DNA from: Castor canadensis
Taxonomy: Eukaryota; Chordata; Mammalia; Rodentia; Castoridae
DNA: 64,000 bases
Assembly (NCBI RefSeq): GCF_047511655.1
Contig: NC_133399.1
Span: forward strand, 8,621,333 to 8,685,332
Direction of reading: 5' to 3'
Made by a program: the position numbers and the translations under genes. A model generated the notes under the pieces. It saw nothing but the letters and a program-made list of their open reading frames with translations. It ran no database searches and was not told the origin of the DNA. Shown one piece after another: positions 33,108 to 43,860 of this stretch (within the stretch, counting starts at the first letter, position 1; each line of letters starts with the position of its first letter).

Positions 33108-34334
33108 TTATAGTATACAGACGTGGCTACACGGACCAATTTGTCCAGATCTCTGCTCCCTTTGGACCAATTTGTCCAGATCTCTGCTCCCTTTAGCCAC
33201 CAATTTCTGAAGCTTTTTATGGATATCTGGTGCTGACTGTGTTAAAAATTTATCTTTTAGGACGATTTCCTCTTCCTGTGACTCTGGTATGATGTTGGTA
33301 TGCTTTTGTAAAGCATCCTTAAGTCTCTGTAGGAAAGCTACTGGAGTTTCTAAGGGTCCTTGCGGTACAGCTGTGACTTGGGAGTAATTGAGAGGTTTTA
33401 CCTTGGCTCTCCTTAGTCCTCCAAGAATGCAGTGGATGAAATGGTTACAACTCCATTCATCCTTGTCATTTTCAGGGTCCCACTTAGGGTCATACCTAGG
33501 CACTGCCTGATCTCCTGTTGGAATTGGGAATCGAGGCTCCCTTCTAGGTATCCAATGTCTTTGTCTTTCTTCTCCCTCCCCCTCCTCCTCCTGTGAGGGC
33601 CCAGTAGGAGACCGGCCTGTAGGGCTGCTTTTATCTAAGTGATAATTATCTCCAGCTGTGACTGCCTGATCTAGAACCTGGTGTTTCTCCAGAGAAGTGA
33701 GGGTCTGACATAGCAATAACATTACATCTTTCCAGCTCAGTTCAAAGTTTTGGCTGACTTCTCTAAATGCCTGGATGTACTGGTCTGGATTTTCTGTATA
33801 ATTTCCTAAATCCTTTTTTATTTCTTTAAGTTCACTCACTCTAAAAGGAACATGAGCTCTGTCCCCTCCGGGAATTAACTGGAGGGGATAGAGTCCTGTG
33901 GGATGATGTCTAGTGTGTGAGGTAGCTGGGTAAGGGGGAAGAGGGGGAGCTGATGGAGCATCAGATGGATTCTTTGGCTCCTCAAGGGAGTTTGGGAGCT
34001 TTTTGCAAAGTGTCACCATGGTCTGGGTATCTAGCCTGCATTTGCTCAGCGATTCTGGGTGATAGCTTAGGAAAAAGGACAGTTGAACATATGGAACTTT
34101 GGTCCACTTTCCCTCCTTTTTATAGAACATATCTAATTGAAGAATGGTATTATAATTAATGCTCCCTCCTTCTGGCCATATTTTCTCATCTCCCAGAGGA
34201 TACTGTGGCCAAGCCTGGGTGCAGTAAAACTTGAGTTGCTTTTGCTGAAGATTTTCTGGATCAAGATCTTTCCAGTGTTTTAATAAGCAGGCAAGGGGGG
34301 ATCCTTCCTGGATCCTTGAGGCTTGATTCCCCAT
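33108..34334 (-). pseudogene. gag: Gag: matrix and capsid, long open frame, prematurely ended
   Basis: 408 codons open from ATG at 34334. Gly2 follows the Met (MGNQ), the context for N-myristoylation and membrane targeting. Matrix is followed by a proline-rich linker with an LPxY-type sequence (LPPY), then a gammaretroviral p30 capsid (PQGPLETPVAFLQRLKDA region near 33330-33380). The frame stops after a duplicated segment, so nucleocapsid is lost. It is the best preserved part of the provirus. I class it as a pseudogene, but the open length is notable for an element with diverged LTRs. Confidence 0.88.
33133..33194. repeat. 31-bp tandem duplication in gag
   Basis: A 31-bp unit beginning GGACCAATTTGTCCAGATCT occurs twice with no gap (33133-33163 and 33164-33194). 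31 is not a multiple of three, so it shifts the Gag frame. Confidence 0.97.
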
Positions 34335-35581
34335 CTAAAGGGAAGCAAGGGAAAATTGGTCACCTTAACAGAGGTTTTCTCCTCTTACCTAGGCATCCCC
34401 TGGTGAGGAGAAACTCTATGTAGGAGAGGGCGTCCCGCTCTCCTGTGTTTTGCTGCCACAGCCACCTGTGGCTAAGGTAGTGGAGGACATTCCGGGTGCA
34501 GCCACACACACCCCCAGAATGACCCCTGACCAATTTCTTGTCTATTCATTTTGACTTGCCTGTTTCCCCTGTGGCCCAGGTACCTGGTTCTCCTCTATCA
34601 GCTGAAGGCTTGTAATTTAAAAATAGCTCTATCAAGTAACCAAGAGGGCTTGCACAGCCAGAGGGAGAACCCTTGTACAGGCGTGGATGGGGACTCCTGA
34701 TGAGGTAGACTTTTATCTCCCTAAATATCCTGTGAGGCATATATTTGCTATGAAAAGAGAGGGAGCTTCTGAAGGCTTTTGCTGTGGTAATGGACGAAAA
34801 TGGAGAAGAGCCTGAGGTCTCTTCCTTTTAACTGCTCATTTGTCCCACTGATGGCAGTCTGTAGAACCTGTTTAACTACTTTAACCAGATGCCTGACAAA
34901 GGCAGTTAAGCCCAGTTAGAGACTAACACTTTCTGATGCCTGCAGGGATTTATCCCAAACTCCCTAAAAAAGGAAGCCCACTGCTGTTTACAGCAAAGAG
35001 GGGAGGGGGACACTCATCCTGAACTACTTGGGAAAAAGGAAGGAGAAGCTGAGGAATGGAGGAAAAGAGAGTTTCCAGGCTCAATGCATGAGGGATTGTT
35101 GATCACCACTGCCCAAGGCAGTACTGGAGCACTGGAAGCAAGAGGTGACCTCCACTCTCAAGCCACAGAAACCATAAAGGAAGAGTAAGAGATCTGATTT
35201 TCCATTTGCCATGGACATGGCTGGAGGGGTGTGAGACTTAGCTGCCTTTGGAGCCTCAGGGCGGGTCAGAAAGTTGCATCTCCAGCCTTTGGCTGACACT
35301 GGGAAGTGCCCTGGCCAGAACACCTTTATAGCTTGAAGAGAAACTTTCCTTTCCGCTGGCTGTTTTCAGATCTCGTCCTAAGCAGGTTAGATCTTGAAAG
35401 AGAGAGTTTAAGGAGAGTTGAGAGGGAAAAAAGCCTTGGTGCACTGAAGTCTGGCTCCACCCATGTAGCACTGGCAGTCCAGTATAAGCCCCCAGCCACC
35501 CCCTGAGTTCCCTCAGGTTGCCTGCCTTACAGCTGTAATGGGCTCAGAGCTTTTCTTGTTTCCCAAGGGAGAACCCCTCCT

Positions 35582-35638
<57 letters not shown>

Positions 35639-35820
35639 GGCCAGCCTGAGAGGTCCACTGTAGCTAGGCTGTGGTGGGGGCTGTCCTGGAGAACAGACTC
35701 CATCGGAGTGCCGGATGGTCATGGTCACATTCCTAGGCAGCCTTTCCCAGTTTGGCACAACCTATACCGACCTCAGGTGAAGGCTTATCCCTTCGTGCTT
35801 TGCCAAATATGATGAGCAGA
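34335..35820 (-). other. Provirus 5' leader with splice donor and (GA)n
   Basis: About 1.49 kb between LTR and gag start, longer than usual. A consensus donor (CTAG|GTAAGAGG on the minus strand) lies near 34389, a candidate for the env-mRNA donor. A GA microsatellite occupies 35585-35637. The primer-binding site just below 35821 could not be assigned to a tRNA. Part of the leader could be later insertion. Confidence 0.55.
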
Positions 35821-36117
35821 TGACACGCACAGGAATTTCAGGTGCCTGGGGTTCTTGAGCCTGCTCTGAGAATGAAAGCACAGGCAGACTCCAGCAGCAG
35901 AGGTCGGAAAGGTTTTATGTGTAGAGAAGAGAAAAGAAAGACTGCATGGTGGGGCATGCAGGGGGACCTAGAAAGTGATAATCCAGTGGGTCAGGGTGGG
36001 GATTGGATTTTATACCTTTTTTGTGTATTGCCTGAGGGCAGAGATGCCTTTCAGATGCAGATGGGTGTTTCCTGGGAAGGAGAAGTGTCTCCTTGGCCTC
36101 CTGCAGTCCATCCTTCA
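35821..36117 (-). repeat. 5' LTR of the provirus
   Basis: 297 bp, same borders (TGACACGC...CCTTCA on the plus strand) as the 3' LTR. TATAAA is kept (near 36010), but the poly(A) signal is mutated (TTTTATGTG in place of TTTTATTTG). Confidence 0.88.
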
Positions 36118-36211
36118 AAACCACTAGTATTTAAAATTACATTTTCTGCTTGGTTTGTTTCAAAAACACTTCTACTTCAGGTTGGCTAGAGTGATCTTTT
36201 TCCCATCATAA

Positions 36212-36425
36212 TTTTTTTGGCAGAACAGGGATTTGAACTCAGGGCTTTGGTTTTGCAAAGCAGGCACTCTACTGCTTGAGCTACACCTCCAGTTCATTTT
36301 GCTCTAATTATTTGGAGATGAGGGTCTCGTGAATTATTTTCCTGGGCGGGCCTCAAGTCATGGTCCTCCCGATCTCAGCCTCCCAAGTGGTTAGGATTAC
36401 AGATGTGAGCCACTGGGTCTTCTGT
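36212..36425 (-). repeat. Chimeric B1/ID-like SINE
   Basis: Reverse; CAGGGATTTGAACTCAGGGC, CTACTGCTTGAGCTACACC, GTTAGGATTACAGATGTGAG. It abuts the outer side of the 5' LTR flank. Confidence 0.85.
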
Positions 36426-37440
36426 GTCCAGTGGAGAAAGGGTCCTGTCATTGATGGAAGATATTTTTGGAGCAGCAAGGAGCCAGAAAACCTCACTGCT
36501 GCTTCTCTGTCATTCTCAGCCAAAGGCATGAGACCTTAAATACAAACAGCAAAGAGGGAGATTTGAGAAGGAAATGTTAGGGCTGGTGGCATGGCTCAAG
36601 TGGAGATGTGTTGTTAAAGTCAATTCAAAAACACTGTAGCCAAGATTCTTCATCCTAAGGCACCAGGCCTTTGATTCAGAGCAAGATTATCTGCCCAGGT
36701 CTACCCTGAAGCAAGGTGGCAGAAGTAGGTTTAGTGGGACCCTAAAACAATGTGCCCAAAGCCCACAGTAATGGAAAGAGATAATATCCATGGAGAAGGA
36801 GCTAGTGGACTTGTGCAGTTTTGTTTTGTTTTGTTTTTTTTACAGACACATCTTTAGCCTAGGGACCTCCCAACAACTCCACGAGGAAAAATGAGGTCAG
36901 GGGACCACAGCAGGGAGCTTGCAAGTCTGTTACCAAGAAGACATTGAGGAGGTCCCCAGTGATTTTCTACAAGGCAGAGGATCCAATGTCCAGGGTCACT
37001 CACTTGGTGTTGGGGACAATCTGCACTCCTTGGAAGAAGTGCACCTGCATAGCATCTTCTGAAGATGGAGAGTTGAGGACTGTTGGTCAGACAGTGGGCA
37101 TCAGCTGAAAAGACCCAATGCCAGAGCAGGTGAGCTCTCCAGGGATGCCAATCCCACATCTGGTGAGGTGGCTTCTGCCCCAGGACAAGGAGAAAGACTG
37201 TCATTGCACATAAGTGGTAAATGTTACAGGACTGGAAAAGGATTGCTGAGGTCTCGTTTGGGGAAGCAGGTCCTAGAGGACCCTGAATCACAGTGTTGGT
37301 ACCAGGAGTGTGACATCAAGGGACGACCACACTAACTCTTGTCTGGAAATTGATGCTACCACTAGTAGGTGGCCCTGGCTAGTGCGCTCACTTCCACATG
37401 CCAGCAAGAGCACTGCAGACAAAGCAGTACTTACAGAAGA
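36426..37440. other. Gene-free stretch with one unexplained open frame
   Basis: A 145-codon open frame on the minus strand (36854-37291) has no motif I recognise and no splice or start context that supports it. A weak ID-like SINE remnant lies near 36580. Otherwise nothing identified. Confidence 0.35.
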
Positions 37441-37444
37441 TTAA

Positions 37445-37531
37445 ACAGGGCTGGTGAAGGGTTCAAGTGGTAGAGCGCCTGCTTAGCAAGTGTAAGGCCC
37501 TGAGTTCAGTCCCAGTGCTGCCAAAAAAATC
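37445..37531 (+). repeat. ID-like SINE, monomer
   Basis: GGTAGAGCGCCTGCTTAGCA and GAGTTCAGTCCCAGTGCTGC, the tRNA-derived half standing alone with an A-tail. Confidence 0.85.
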
Positions 37532-37754
37532 GCAAAAGATTAAAACAACAGAAATTTTGTCCTCTCAATTCTGAAAGTCACAAGTCCAAATCAATGTACT
37601 GTCAGAATTTATTCCTTCCTGGTTATCTGGGAGGAGTCCTCCCACACCTCCCTCCCAGGGTCTGGTGGCTCTAGATGTCCCTGGCTCGTTGACACAGCAA
37701 CCCAGTATCTTTAAATGGCCTCTTTCTTTCTCTCTGTGTCCTTTTCTCTTGTTT

Positions 37755-37985
37755 ATTTATTTATTGATTTATTTGTGGGAGTGAGGTCTGAACTCAGCAT
37801 TTGTACTTGCAAAGCAGGCACTCTACCACTTGAGCCACTTTACTCCAGTCCGTTTTACTGGTTCTTTTGGAGATGGGGGGGGTCTCAAGAACTGTTTGCC
37901 TGGGCTGGCCTTGAACTGCGATCCTCCCCATCTCATCTTCCCAAGTAGCTGGGATTACAGGCGTGAGCCACCAGCACCACACTTG
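37755..37985 (-). repeat. Chimeric B1/ID-like SINE
   Basis: Reverse; TCTGAACTCAGCATTTGTAC, then TTGCCTGGGCTGGCCTTGAA and GGGATTACAGGCGTGAGCC. Confidence 0.88.
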
Positions 37986-38399
37986 AGCTCAGTTAAACCT
38001 CTGTGGTGAGGACCACTCTCTGTGTTGATGTGGAGCAGGGTAGTTGTCATAGCAACAGATTACGAGAGCAGCATCCCTGGCCTCTGTCAATCACTGCCAG
38101 TAAGCCCACCCTGATCACAACACCCGAACACCCAGGAGTGTCTCTAGATATTACCAATATCCCCTGGGAGGGGGAGAGGACAAAAATCACCTCTGCTTGC
38201 CGTCACTGACTTAGGGTAAGAACTGTCATGTGGCAGACAATGAGCTAGAATCAGTCAACTTTTGTCATGTAACTGAGTAAACCATGCTGCATACTGTGAA
38301 CAGAAAGAGCGAGGGTGCAGTCAGTTGTTTTATTATGTGCCGTCACTGAGCTAAGCACCAAGTTTATATCACCCTACTACGGGAAGGCAGTTGAGGGTT

Positions 38400-38644
38400 G
38401 CTTTTTTTTCCGGGTTCTGAGGATGGAACCCAAGGCCTCGTGCATGGTAAGCAAGCATTCAACACTGAGCTGCACTCCAGCCCAAGTCCATCTTTTCAGT
38501 GTTTGCATTTCCTTCCCAATATAAATAATAGCTATGATCTTAAGAAATTAAGCACTTTTGCTGGGTATGGCAGGGCACTCAGGAGGATTGCAAGTTCAAG
38601 GCCAGCCTGCACTACAGTGAGATCCTGTCTCAAAAAAAAAAAAT
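38400..38644. repeat. ID-like (-) and B1-like (+) SINEs
   Basis: Reverse ID-like at 38400-38486 (GGATGGAACCCAAGGCCTCG). Forward B1, internally deleted, at 38556-38644, ending in an A-run. Confidence 0.8.
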
Positions 38645-39139
38645 TAAGCCCTTTAATTTATTTAACCCTCAACTGTTGTGAGAAAAGTATTGTTTATTCC
38701 CACATATAGCTGGGTAAACCGAGTCCCAGAAAGAGACTCACCTTTGTTGCGCAAGGCGGGGATGTGGTTAAGTTGGGCTCTGTCTAAACCCAGAATGTAT
38801 TGTCTTAACGGTGTGTCAAACAAGCCAAATGAATCCTACCTTGTCCTTGAGATGACATTCCTTTCTCTGTCTTCCTAGAAAACAGTCCTACCTTCAGAGT
38901 TCTCCCATGATGTCATAGTATATTTTTTTGGGCCCATGGTTTCTGGCCTGTAACTTTCTCCCCAAAGCAGGCCATAGAAACTAGAATTTCTCTTCCCCAA
39001 AGCAAGTCATAGAAACTTTCATCTTTTCTCCACCTTTGTCTTGGAGCTGGCCATAAAGTATCTGAAAGGACTGGAGGTATAGCATGTTCTAGGATGCCCA
39101 TGGCCATGGGCTCTGTCCCCAGCACTGCAGAAAAAAAGA

Positions 39140-39290
39140 AATCAGGGAAAGGGGTGGGGGGAAAAGGGAGGGGCGGGGGGAAGGGGGAAGAAATGACCCA
39201 AACATTGTATGCACATATAAATAAAAGGAAAAAAAATCACGGAGGAAGGGAAGGAGGGAGGAAGCAGAGGGAGGGGGGCTGGTGTACTCT
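39140..39290. repeat. G/A-rich low-complexity tract
   Basis: Runs of GGGGAAAAGGGAGG and GGAAGGGAAGGAGGGAGG. A reverse ID-like SINE fragment lies at 39470-39536. Confidence 0.8.
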
Positions 39291-39935
39291 GGGATGTTTG
39301 GTTCCAACCCGATCACTCCTATGTCCCTTTACAGGTTAAACACCTTGGATTCACATCCCAAATATCCTGCTTCTGACTCTTCTCAAACTTTGAACCTCCT
39401 CTTCTTCCAAGAATTTGGAAGCAAGCCTTTCTCATAGTTTTGGATTAGTGGGTTTTTGGGGTTTTTTGTTTGTTTGTTTTTGGTGGTACTGGGATTTGAA
39501 CTCGGGGCCTACTGCTTGTGCCACACCTCTGATCCTAGATTGATTCTCTGATCCAATGTCATCATCCCCTATCATCTTGGGTCAGGTCTCCCTACCTCTA
39601 CTCAGAATCCCACCTCTGCCTCGGCCTCAGGCGCACGATGTGGGGTGGCTGTCTCATGCTCTAGCTTGGGGACAGACAGCTTCACAGCAAGTGTTGGAGG
39701 CTCCTGCTTGTCTGGAGCTTAATGTCAGGACTTCTGCTCAGACAGGCAAAAGCATGCATGGCCATGCATTCCTCCTCCCTGACCACAGCAGATGCAGTGA
39801 TCAATTGTGACTTCTTCCTACTGAGCCTGGATTAACTGTCACCTTTCTCAGAAGACTTGTGGTGGCACTATCCAATAGTGGCACTTGGCTGGGATATGAA
39901 GTCCCCTGTCCCCAAGACCCTCTGCCAATGCCCTG

Positions 39936-39948
39936 TCCTTCCTACAGG
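39936..39948 (+). other. Splice acceptor upstream of the olfactory receptor CDS
   Basis: A pyrimidine tract then TCCTACAG|G, ten bases before the first ATG. Olfactory receptor genes usually have non-coding 5' exons spliced just upstream of an intronless CDS. Confidence 0.55.
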
Positions 39949-39956
39949 CCACTGAC

Positions 39957-40913
39957 ATGTCCTGGAGGATGGGGATGTCAAATCAGTCGGTGACCTCAGA
40001 CTTTATTCTCATGGGGCTGCTTGGCCACACAGGGCCACACCTGGCCCTCTTCTTCATGGTGGCAGCCATGCTCACTGTGGGCCTGCTGGGCAACACCAGC
40101 CTCCTCTTCCTGATCCTCATGGAGTGCAGGCTGCACACGCCCATGTACTTCCTGCTCAGCCAGCTCTCCCTGCTGGACATTGGGTTCCCTCTGGTCACCA
40201 TCCCCAAGGTGGCAGCCGGCATCCTGCAGGGAGAAAATTCCATCTCTTTCGGGGGCTGCGCAGCACAGATGTTCATCCTGATGCTTATGGGCGTCTCAGA
40301 GGGCATCCTGCTGTCCCTGATGTCTTACGACCGCTATGTGGCCGTGTGCCACCCGCTGCATTACCCCATGCTTATGAGACGCCAGGTGTGTGTGCTCATG
40401 GTGGCCACCTGCTGGGGCTCAGGGGTGCTTGTGGCCTCCGTGCAGACCTCGGTCACCCTGCACTTCCCCTTCTGTGCCTCCCACACCGTGGAGCACTTCT
40501 TCTGCGAGCTGCCCGCCCTGCTCAAGCTGGCCTGTGCAGACACCAGGGTCTTCGAGATGTCGCTGTCCATCTCGGGGGTGCTGATTCTGCTGCTGCCCGT
40601 CTCACTCATTGTCACTTCCTATGGCCTCGTACTGGCCACCGTCGTCCGCTTGCGCTCGGCTGAGGCCCGGCACAAGGCCTTCACCACCTGCTCCTCACAT
40701 GTCACCGTCGTGGGGCTCTTCTATGGGGCAGCTGTGTTCGTGTACATGGTGCCTGGCACCTACCACAGCCCACCCCAGGACAGCGCGGCCTCTCTCTTCT
40801 ACAGCCTGGTCACCCCCATGCTCAACCCACTCATCTACAGCTTAAGGAACAGGGACGTTCGAGTGGCTGTCACCAGTGTCCTTAGCAGGGCTGGCTTCAG
40901 ACCCAAGAGATGA
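39957..40913 (+). CDS. OR2Z1: Olfactory receptor, family 2, OR2Z-like, intact
   Basis: Seven-transmembrane odorant receptor of the ciliary membrane of olfactory neurons, coupling to G-olf. 318 codons without interruption, the normal length. Class II hallmarks are all present: an N-glycosylation site NQS (9-11), GN in TM1 (45-46), LHTPMYFLL (59-67), MSYDRYVAVC at the end of TM3 (122-131), SY in TM5 (221-222), KAFTTCSSH before TM6 (240-248) and PMLNPLIYSLRN in TM7 (287-298). Cysteines 101 and 183 are placed for the TM3-ECL2 disulfide. Sequence recalled for human OR2Z1 (NQSVASDFIL, VTIPKMA, SCADTC, VLSRAGLR) aligns closely throughout. The Met at codon 5 or 7 may be the true start, since OR2Z1 starts near there; I give the longest frame. 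It is high-GC like its surroundings. The family is certain; the exact orthologue is likely but needs a tree. Confidence 0.93.
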   Translation: MSWRMGMSNQSVTSDFILMGLLGHTGPHLALFFMVAAMLTVGLLGNTSLLFLILMECRLHTPMYFLLSQLSLLDIGFPLVTIPKVAAGILQGENSISFGGCAAQMFILMLMGVSEGILLSLMSYDRYVAVCHPLHYPMLMRRQVCVLMVATCWGSGVLVASVQTSVTLHFPFCASHTVEHFFCELPALLKLACADTRVFEMSLSISGVLILLLPVSLIVTSYGLVLATVVRLRSAEARHKAFTTCSSHVTVVGLFYGAAVFVYMVPGTYHSPPQDSAASLFYSLVTPMLNPLIYSLRNRDVRVAVTSVLSRAGFRPKR

Positions 40914-41140
40914 TATCCTGGGACGCTGGTTTTCCTAGGAGGTTCCCTTACGGTTGACACTTTTCGTTTGATAGAACACTTGCCACTTACAAGTGCTTGC
41001 TGCCTCCTTCCTCCTCCCAGAGTGGCTGGTGGATTTGTAGAAAACGCAAACAGTACCTCAGTCTCTTCAACAAAAGGAAGGCTTTTTATCTACTGCAAAA
41101 ACACTAACCCAGTAGCAGACATGGATCTCAGCTTGGCCAC
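40914..41140. other. Olfactory receptor 3' flank
   Basis: The 3' untranslated region probably lies here. No AATAAA close to the stop was found before the repeats begin at 41140. Confidence 0.35.
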
Positions 41141-41835
41141 TGCTGTGATGATTTGAAACTCAGGTTGGAGTTTAATTCCCACTGTGAGGTTTTAATGAGA
41201 GATTGATCTGACTGTAGTATTTGAGCGCGGGGCCTTTGGGAGGTGATTAGGATGGTATAGGGTCACCAGGGTGCAGCCCCATGACTTAATAGTGATGGGC
41301 TTATAAGAAAAAGAAGAATGACCAGATGGTACATGTAGGTTTGCTCCCTATCTGTCATCTTGTGATGTCCTGCACCACCAAGGGACTCTGCCAGCAAGAA
41401 GGTGGCCACCAGGATAGGCACAGTGGCTCACACCTGTAATCCCAGGCGGAGAGTGTGAGGCCATTCTGGGGGAAAATTCAGCAAGACACAATCTCAATAA
41501 GCAAGCCAGACATGGTGGTACATACCTATAACCCAGCTTCACAGGAGGCATAAGTAGGAGGATAATGATACGAGGCTGGCACAGGAAAAGCACAAGAACC
41601 TATCTGAAAAGAAAACTGATCAGATGCTCTAGTGGCAGAGAGACCTTGCCTAGCAAGTGCAAGGCCCTGAGTTGAAATCCTGCACCTCCACAGGAGGAGG
41701 AGGCAAAATCCACCACTATCACTTGCCTCTCAGCCATTGGCCTCCAGAACCATGAACCAAAATAAACCTCTTTTCTTCATAACTTGCCCCATCCATGGTA
41801 GCTTGTTACTAGGAATAGAAAAATGAGTCAAGGCA
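41140..41835 (+). repeat. MaLR LTR (MST/MLT-like) with nested SINE
   Basis: TGGAGTTTAATTCCCACTGT and GGGGCCTTTGGGAGGTGATT at the left, and CCAGAACCATGAACCAAAAT to AATAAACCTCTTTTCTTCAT at the right. The LTR is interrupted at 41414-41700 by forward SINE sequence (two B1-like starts and an ID-like end). The MaLR poly(A) signal is visible. Confidence 0.7.
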
Positions 41836-41909
41836 GCCATAATCACTGCCTGACTCACGCCCCATTCTGACACAGCTCTGCACCAAGAGAGAAAAGCCCA
41901 GGGTCCAGC

Positions 41910-42060
41910 CTTTGAAGTCTAGAAAAGAAAGAGGATCCAGGGAGAAAGAAAGGAAGAAAGAGAAAAAGGGAGGATGGGAGGGAGAGAAGAAGGAAGGAAG
42001 GAAGGAAGGAGGGAGGGAGGAAGGAGGGGAGAGGGGGGAGAGGGAGGGAGAGCGGGGACT
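41910..42060. repeat. (GGAA)n/GA-rich tract
   Basis: GAAAGAAAGGAAGAAAGAG through GGAAGGAAGGAAGGAGGG; pure purine for more than 100 bp. Confidence 0.9.
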
Positions 42061-42129
42061 CAGGGCCTTAGCATATGTGGCTCTCTGTTGGGAACATCCC
42101 TGATGATTCCTTGCACATCGCTGTCTGTA

Positions 42130-42500
42130 CACTTTCTATGGCTGAGATCCCAGCACGTGGGAGGTGGAGGCACATGATCACAAGTTCTAAGCCAGCCTGG
42201 GCTAAATAGGAACACTTTCTCAAAAAAAAAAAAAAAATCCTTTTGCTGGGTGCCAGTGGCTCACATCTGTAATCCTAGCTACTCAGGAGGCAGCAATCAG
42301 GAGGATCGAGGTTCGAAGCCAGCTCCAGCAAAGAGTTCCCAAGACCCTATCTCGAAAAAACTCATCACAGAAATAGGGCTGGTGGAGTGGCTCAAGGTGA
42401 GGGCCCTGAGTTCAAGCCCCAGTACCAAAAAAGGAAGAGAGGGAGAGAATGAAAGGGAGAAAGAAAAAGGGAGGGAGGAAAGGGAAAAGAGAAGGAAGAA
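42130..42500 (+). repeat. B1 and chimeric SINE in tandem
   Basis: Forward B1 at 42130-42238 with a long A-run, then a forward chimeric SINE at 42244-42430 whose A-tail has grown into a GGGAGA-rich tract to about 42500. Confidence 0.85.
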
Positions 42501-42700
42501 GAGCGAAGGAAAGCCCGGCCCGGCGGGCGTGCAGGGCTGTCCTGGGGTCTGGGGGTGCAGGCCCAGGTCACATCCCTGGAGCCCCTGGAAGTCCTCGCTG
42601 GGCTGGGTGCGCTTCCCGCCGCGGCCGCCAGGGGGCGACGGCGCCCCGCCATCCCGCAGCCCGGTGCTGCAGCGGAGCCTGAGCCCCTGACGTGGTCTAC
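42500..42700. other. Small CpG-rich patch
   Basis: GCCCGGCCCGGCGGGCG and CGCCGCGGCCGCCAGGGG stand out from AT-richer flanks. No gene start could be attached. Confidence 0.3.
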
Positions 42701-42929
42701 ACTCGCAGGGTGGCTCCAAACTCAGCTACGAATCGGAACCCAAACCGTGTGAGACACGCTGGGCTTGCCTGCTGTCATCTGCATTCATCCCTGGCCACAT
42801 GGGCCGTGATTTACCAGCTAGCTGACTTCTGTTGGCAAGAATTCCTGCAGAGCCAAAAGAAGTGAGTTTCCATGCCATCTAAATAATTTCAGAAGCTAAA
42901 ATATAACACTCCTTTCTAATTTTTAATTA

Positions 42930-43258
42930 TTTTTTGTGGGGTGGGGGAGACTGGGATTTGAACTCACAGCTTCCTGCTTGTCAAGCAGGCTCTCTACCAC
43001 TTGAGCCACCCCTCCCTCCAGTTCATTTTGCTCTGGTTATTTTGGAGATGGGGAGTCTCGTGAACTATTTGCCCGGGCTGACCTCAAACCACGATCCTCC
43101 TGATCTCAGCCTCCCAAGTACCTAGAATTACAGGCGTCACTGGCACCCAGTAAATGGGTTTTTCTTTCAAGACAGTCCCTCCTATGTAGCCCAGGCTGGC
43201 CTCGAACTCTTAATCCTCTGCATCCTCCAGAGTGCTGAGATCACAGGCACAGACAACA
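42930..43258 (-). repeat. Chimeric SINE and B1, both reverse
   Basis: 42930-43152 chimeric (TGGGATTTGAACTCACAGCT, ACCTAGAATTACAGGCGTC). 43153-43258 B1 (TGTAGCCCAGGCTGGCCTCG). Confidence 0.85.
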
Positions 43259-43259
43259 T

Positions 43260-43860
43260 GGAGAGCAGAAAGGGTGAGCCTGTTCCCTGCAGAGGGCCAC
43301 CTGTGCAAAGGCCCTGGGGCCTTGGCTTTAGGATGGAGTGGAGGTGGGCAGTGGCTGTAGAGGGGACCAGTGAGGTCGTGAAGGCTGCTGTGCTGTTGGA
43401 CTGCATCCGCAGCAGTTGTCAAAGTGGGACAAGCAAGACCTTCCCAGAGAATGGCTGCTAGGGACGGTGGGGCAAGTTGTGCACTGCATGGAGTATTTCA
43501 AAGGGCACCATTCATGGGAATGCAATGAGAAGGGGACACATGGGTGACAACACGCACACACACGGAAATTGTGCCTCACCAGCGATTGTTCCCAGCAGTG
43601 CACAGCCACTGGCACCCAGAGCAAGACTGCACCCGGTCATGCTCCACAGCAGGTCCCCACAGAGGGGCTCAGCAGGGGAAAAGCCCCCCGTGGCTCCCTC
43701 TGATGAGACGCAGGCCCTGCAGGGACAATTAGCCGATGTCTTAATAAGACACCAGGGACCTACCCAGGGCTGGCCGAACCAGGCTTGTCTTGTCACCCCA
43801 GGAGAGGGGAAAAAGTCAGGTAGAGCTGAGCCCACTTTCATGTCCAGATCTCTCCCCACT
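43260..43860. other. Gene-free stretch with L2-like text
   Basis: CACCTGTGCAAAGGCCCTGG resembles the L2 phrase also seen at 47300. No exon recognised. Confidence 0.35.

Larger units (their letters stand above)
29750..36117 (-). mobile_element. Class I (gammaretrovirus-type) endogenous retrovirus, defective provirus
   Basis: Order on the minus strand: 5' LTR, long leader, gag, protease, RT/RNase H, env transmembrane part, polypurine tract, 3' LTR. Gag, protease, RT and TM motifs are of gammaretroviral type. It is about 6.4 kb instead of the usual 8-9 kb because integrase and surface env are missing. The two LTRs differ by eye at roughly one position in eight to ten plus small indels, so the insertion is old. 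The four to six bases outside the LTRs do not match, so no target-site duplication survives. Frameshifts in gag, pro and pol make it unable to replicate. Confidence 0.93.

Noticed and set aside
34546-34740. 64-codon frame in the provirus leader as an accessory gene
   Set aside because: No similarity to known accessory or glyco-Gag leaders, no supporting splice site, and the length is expected by chance.
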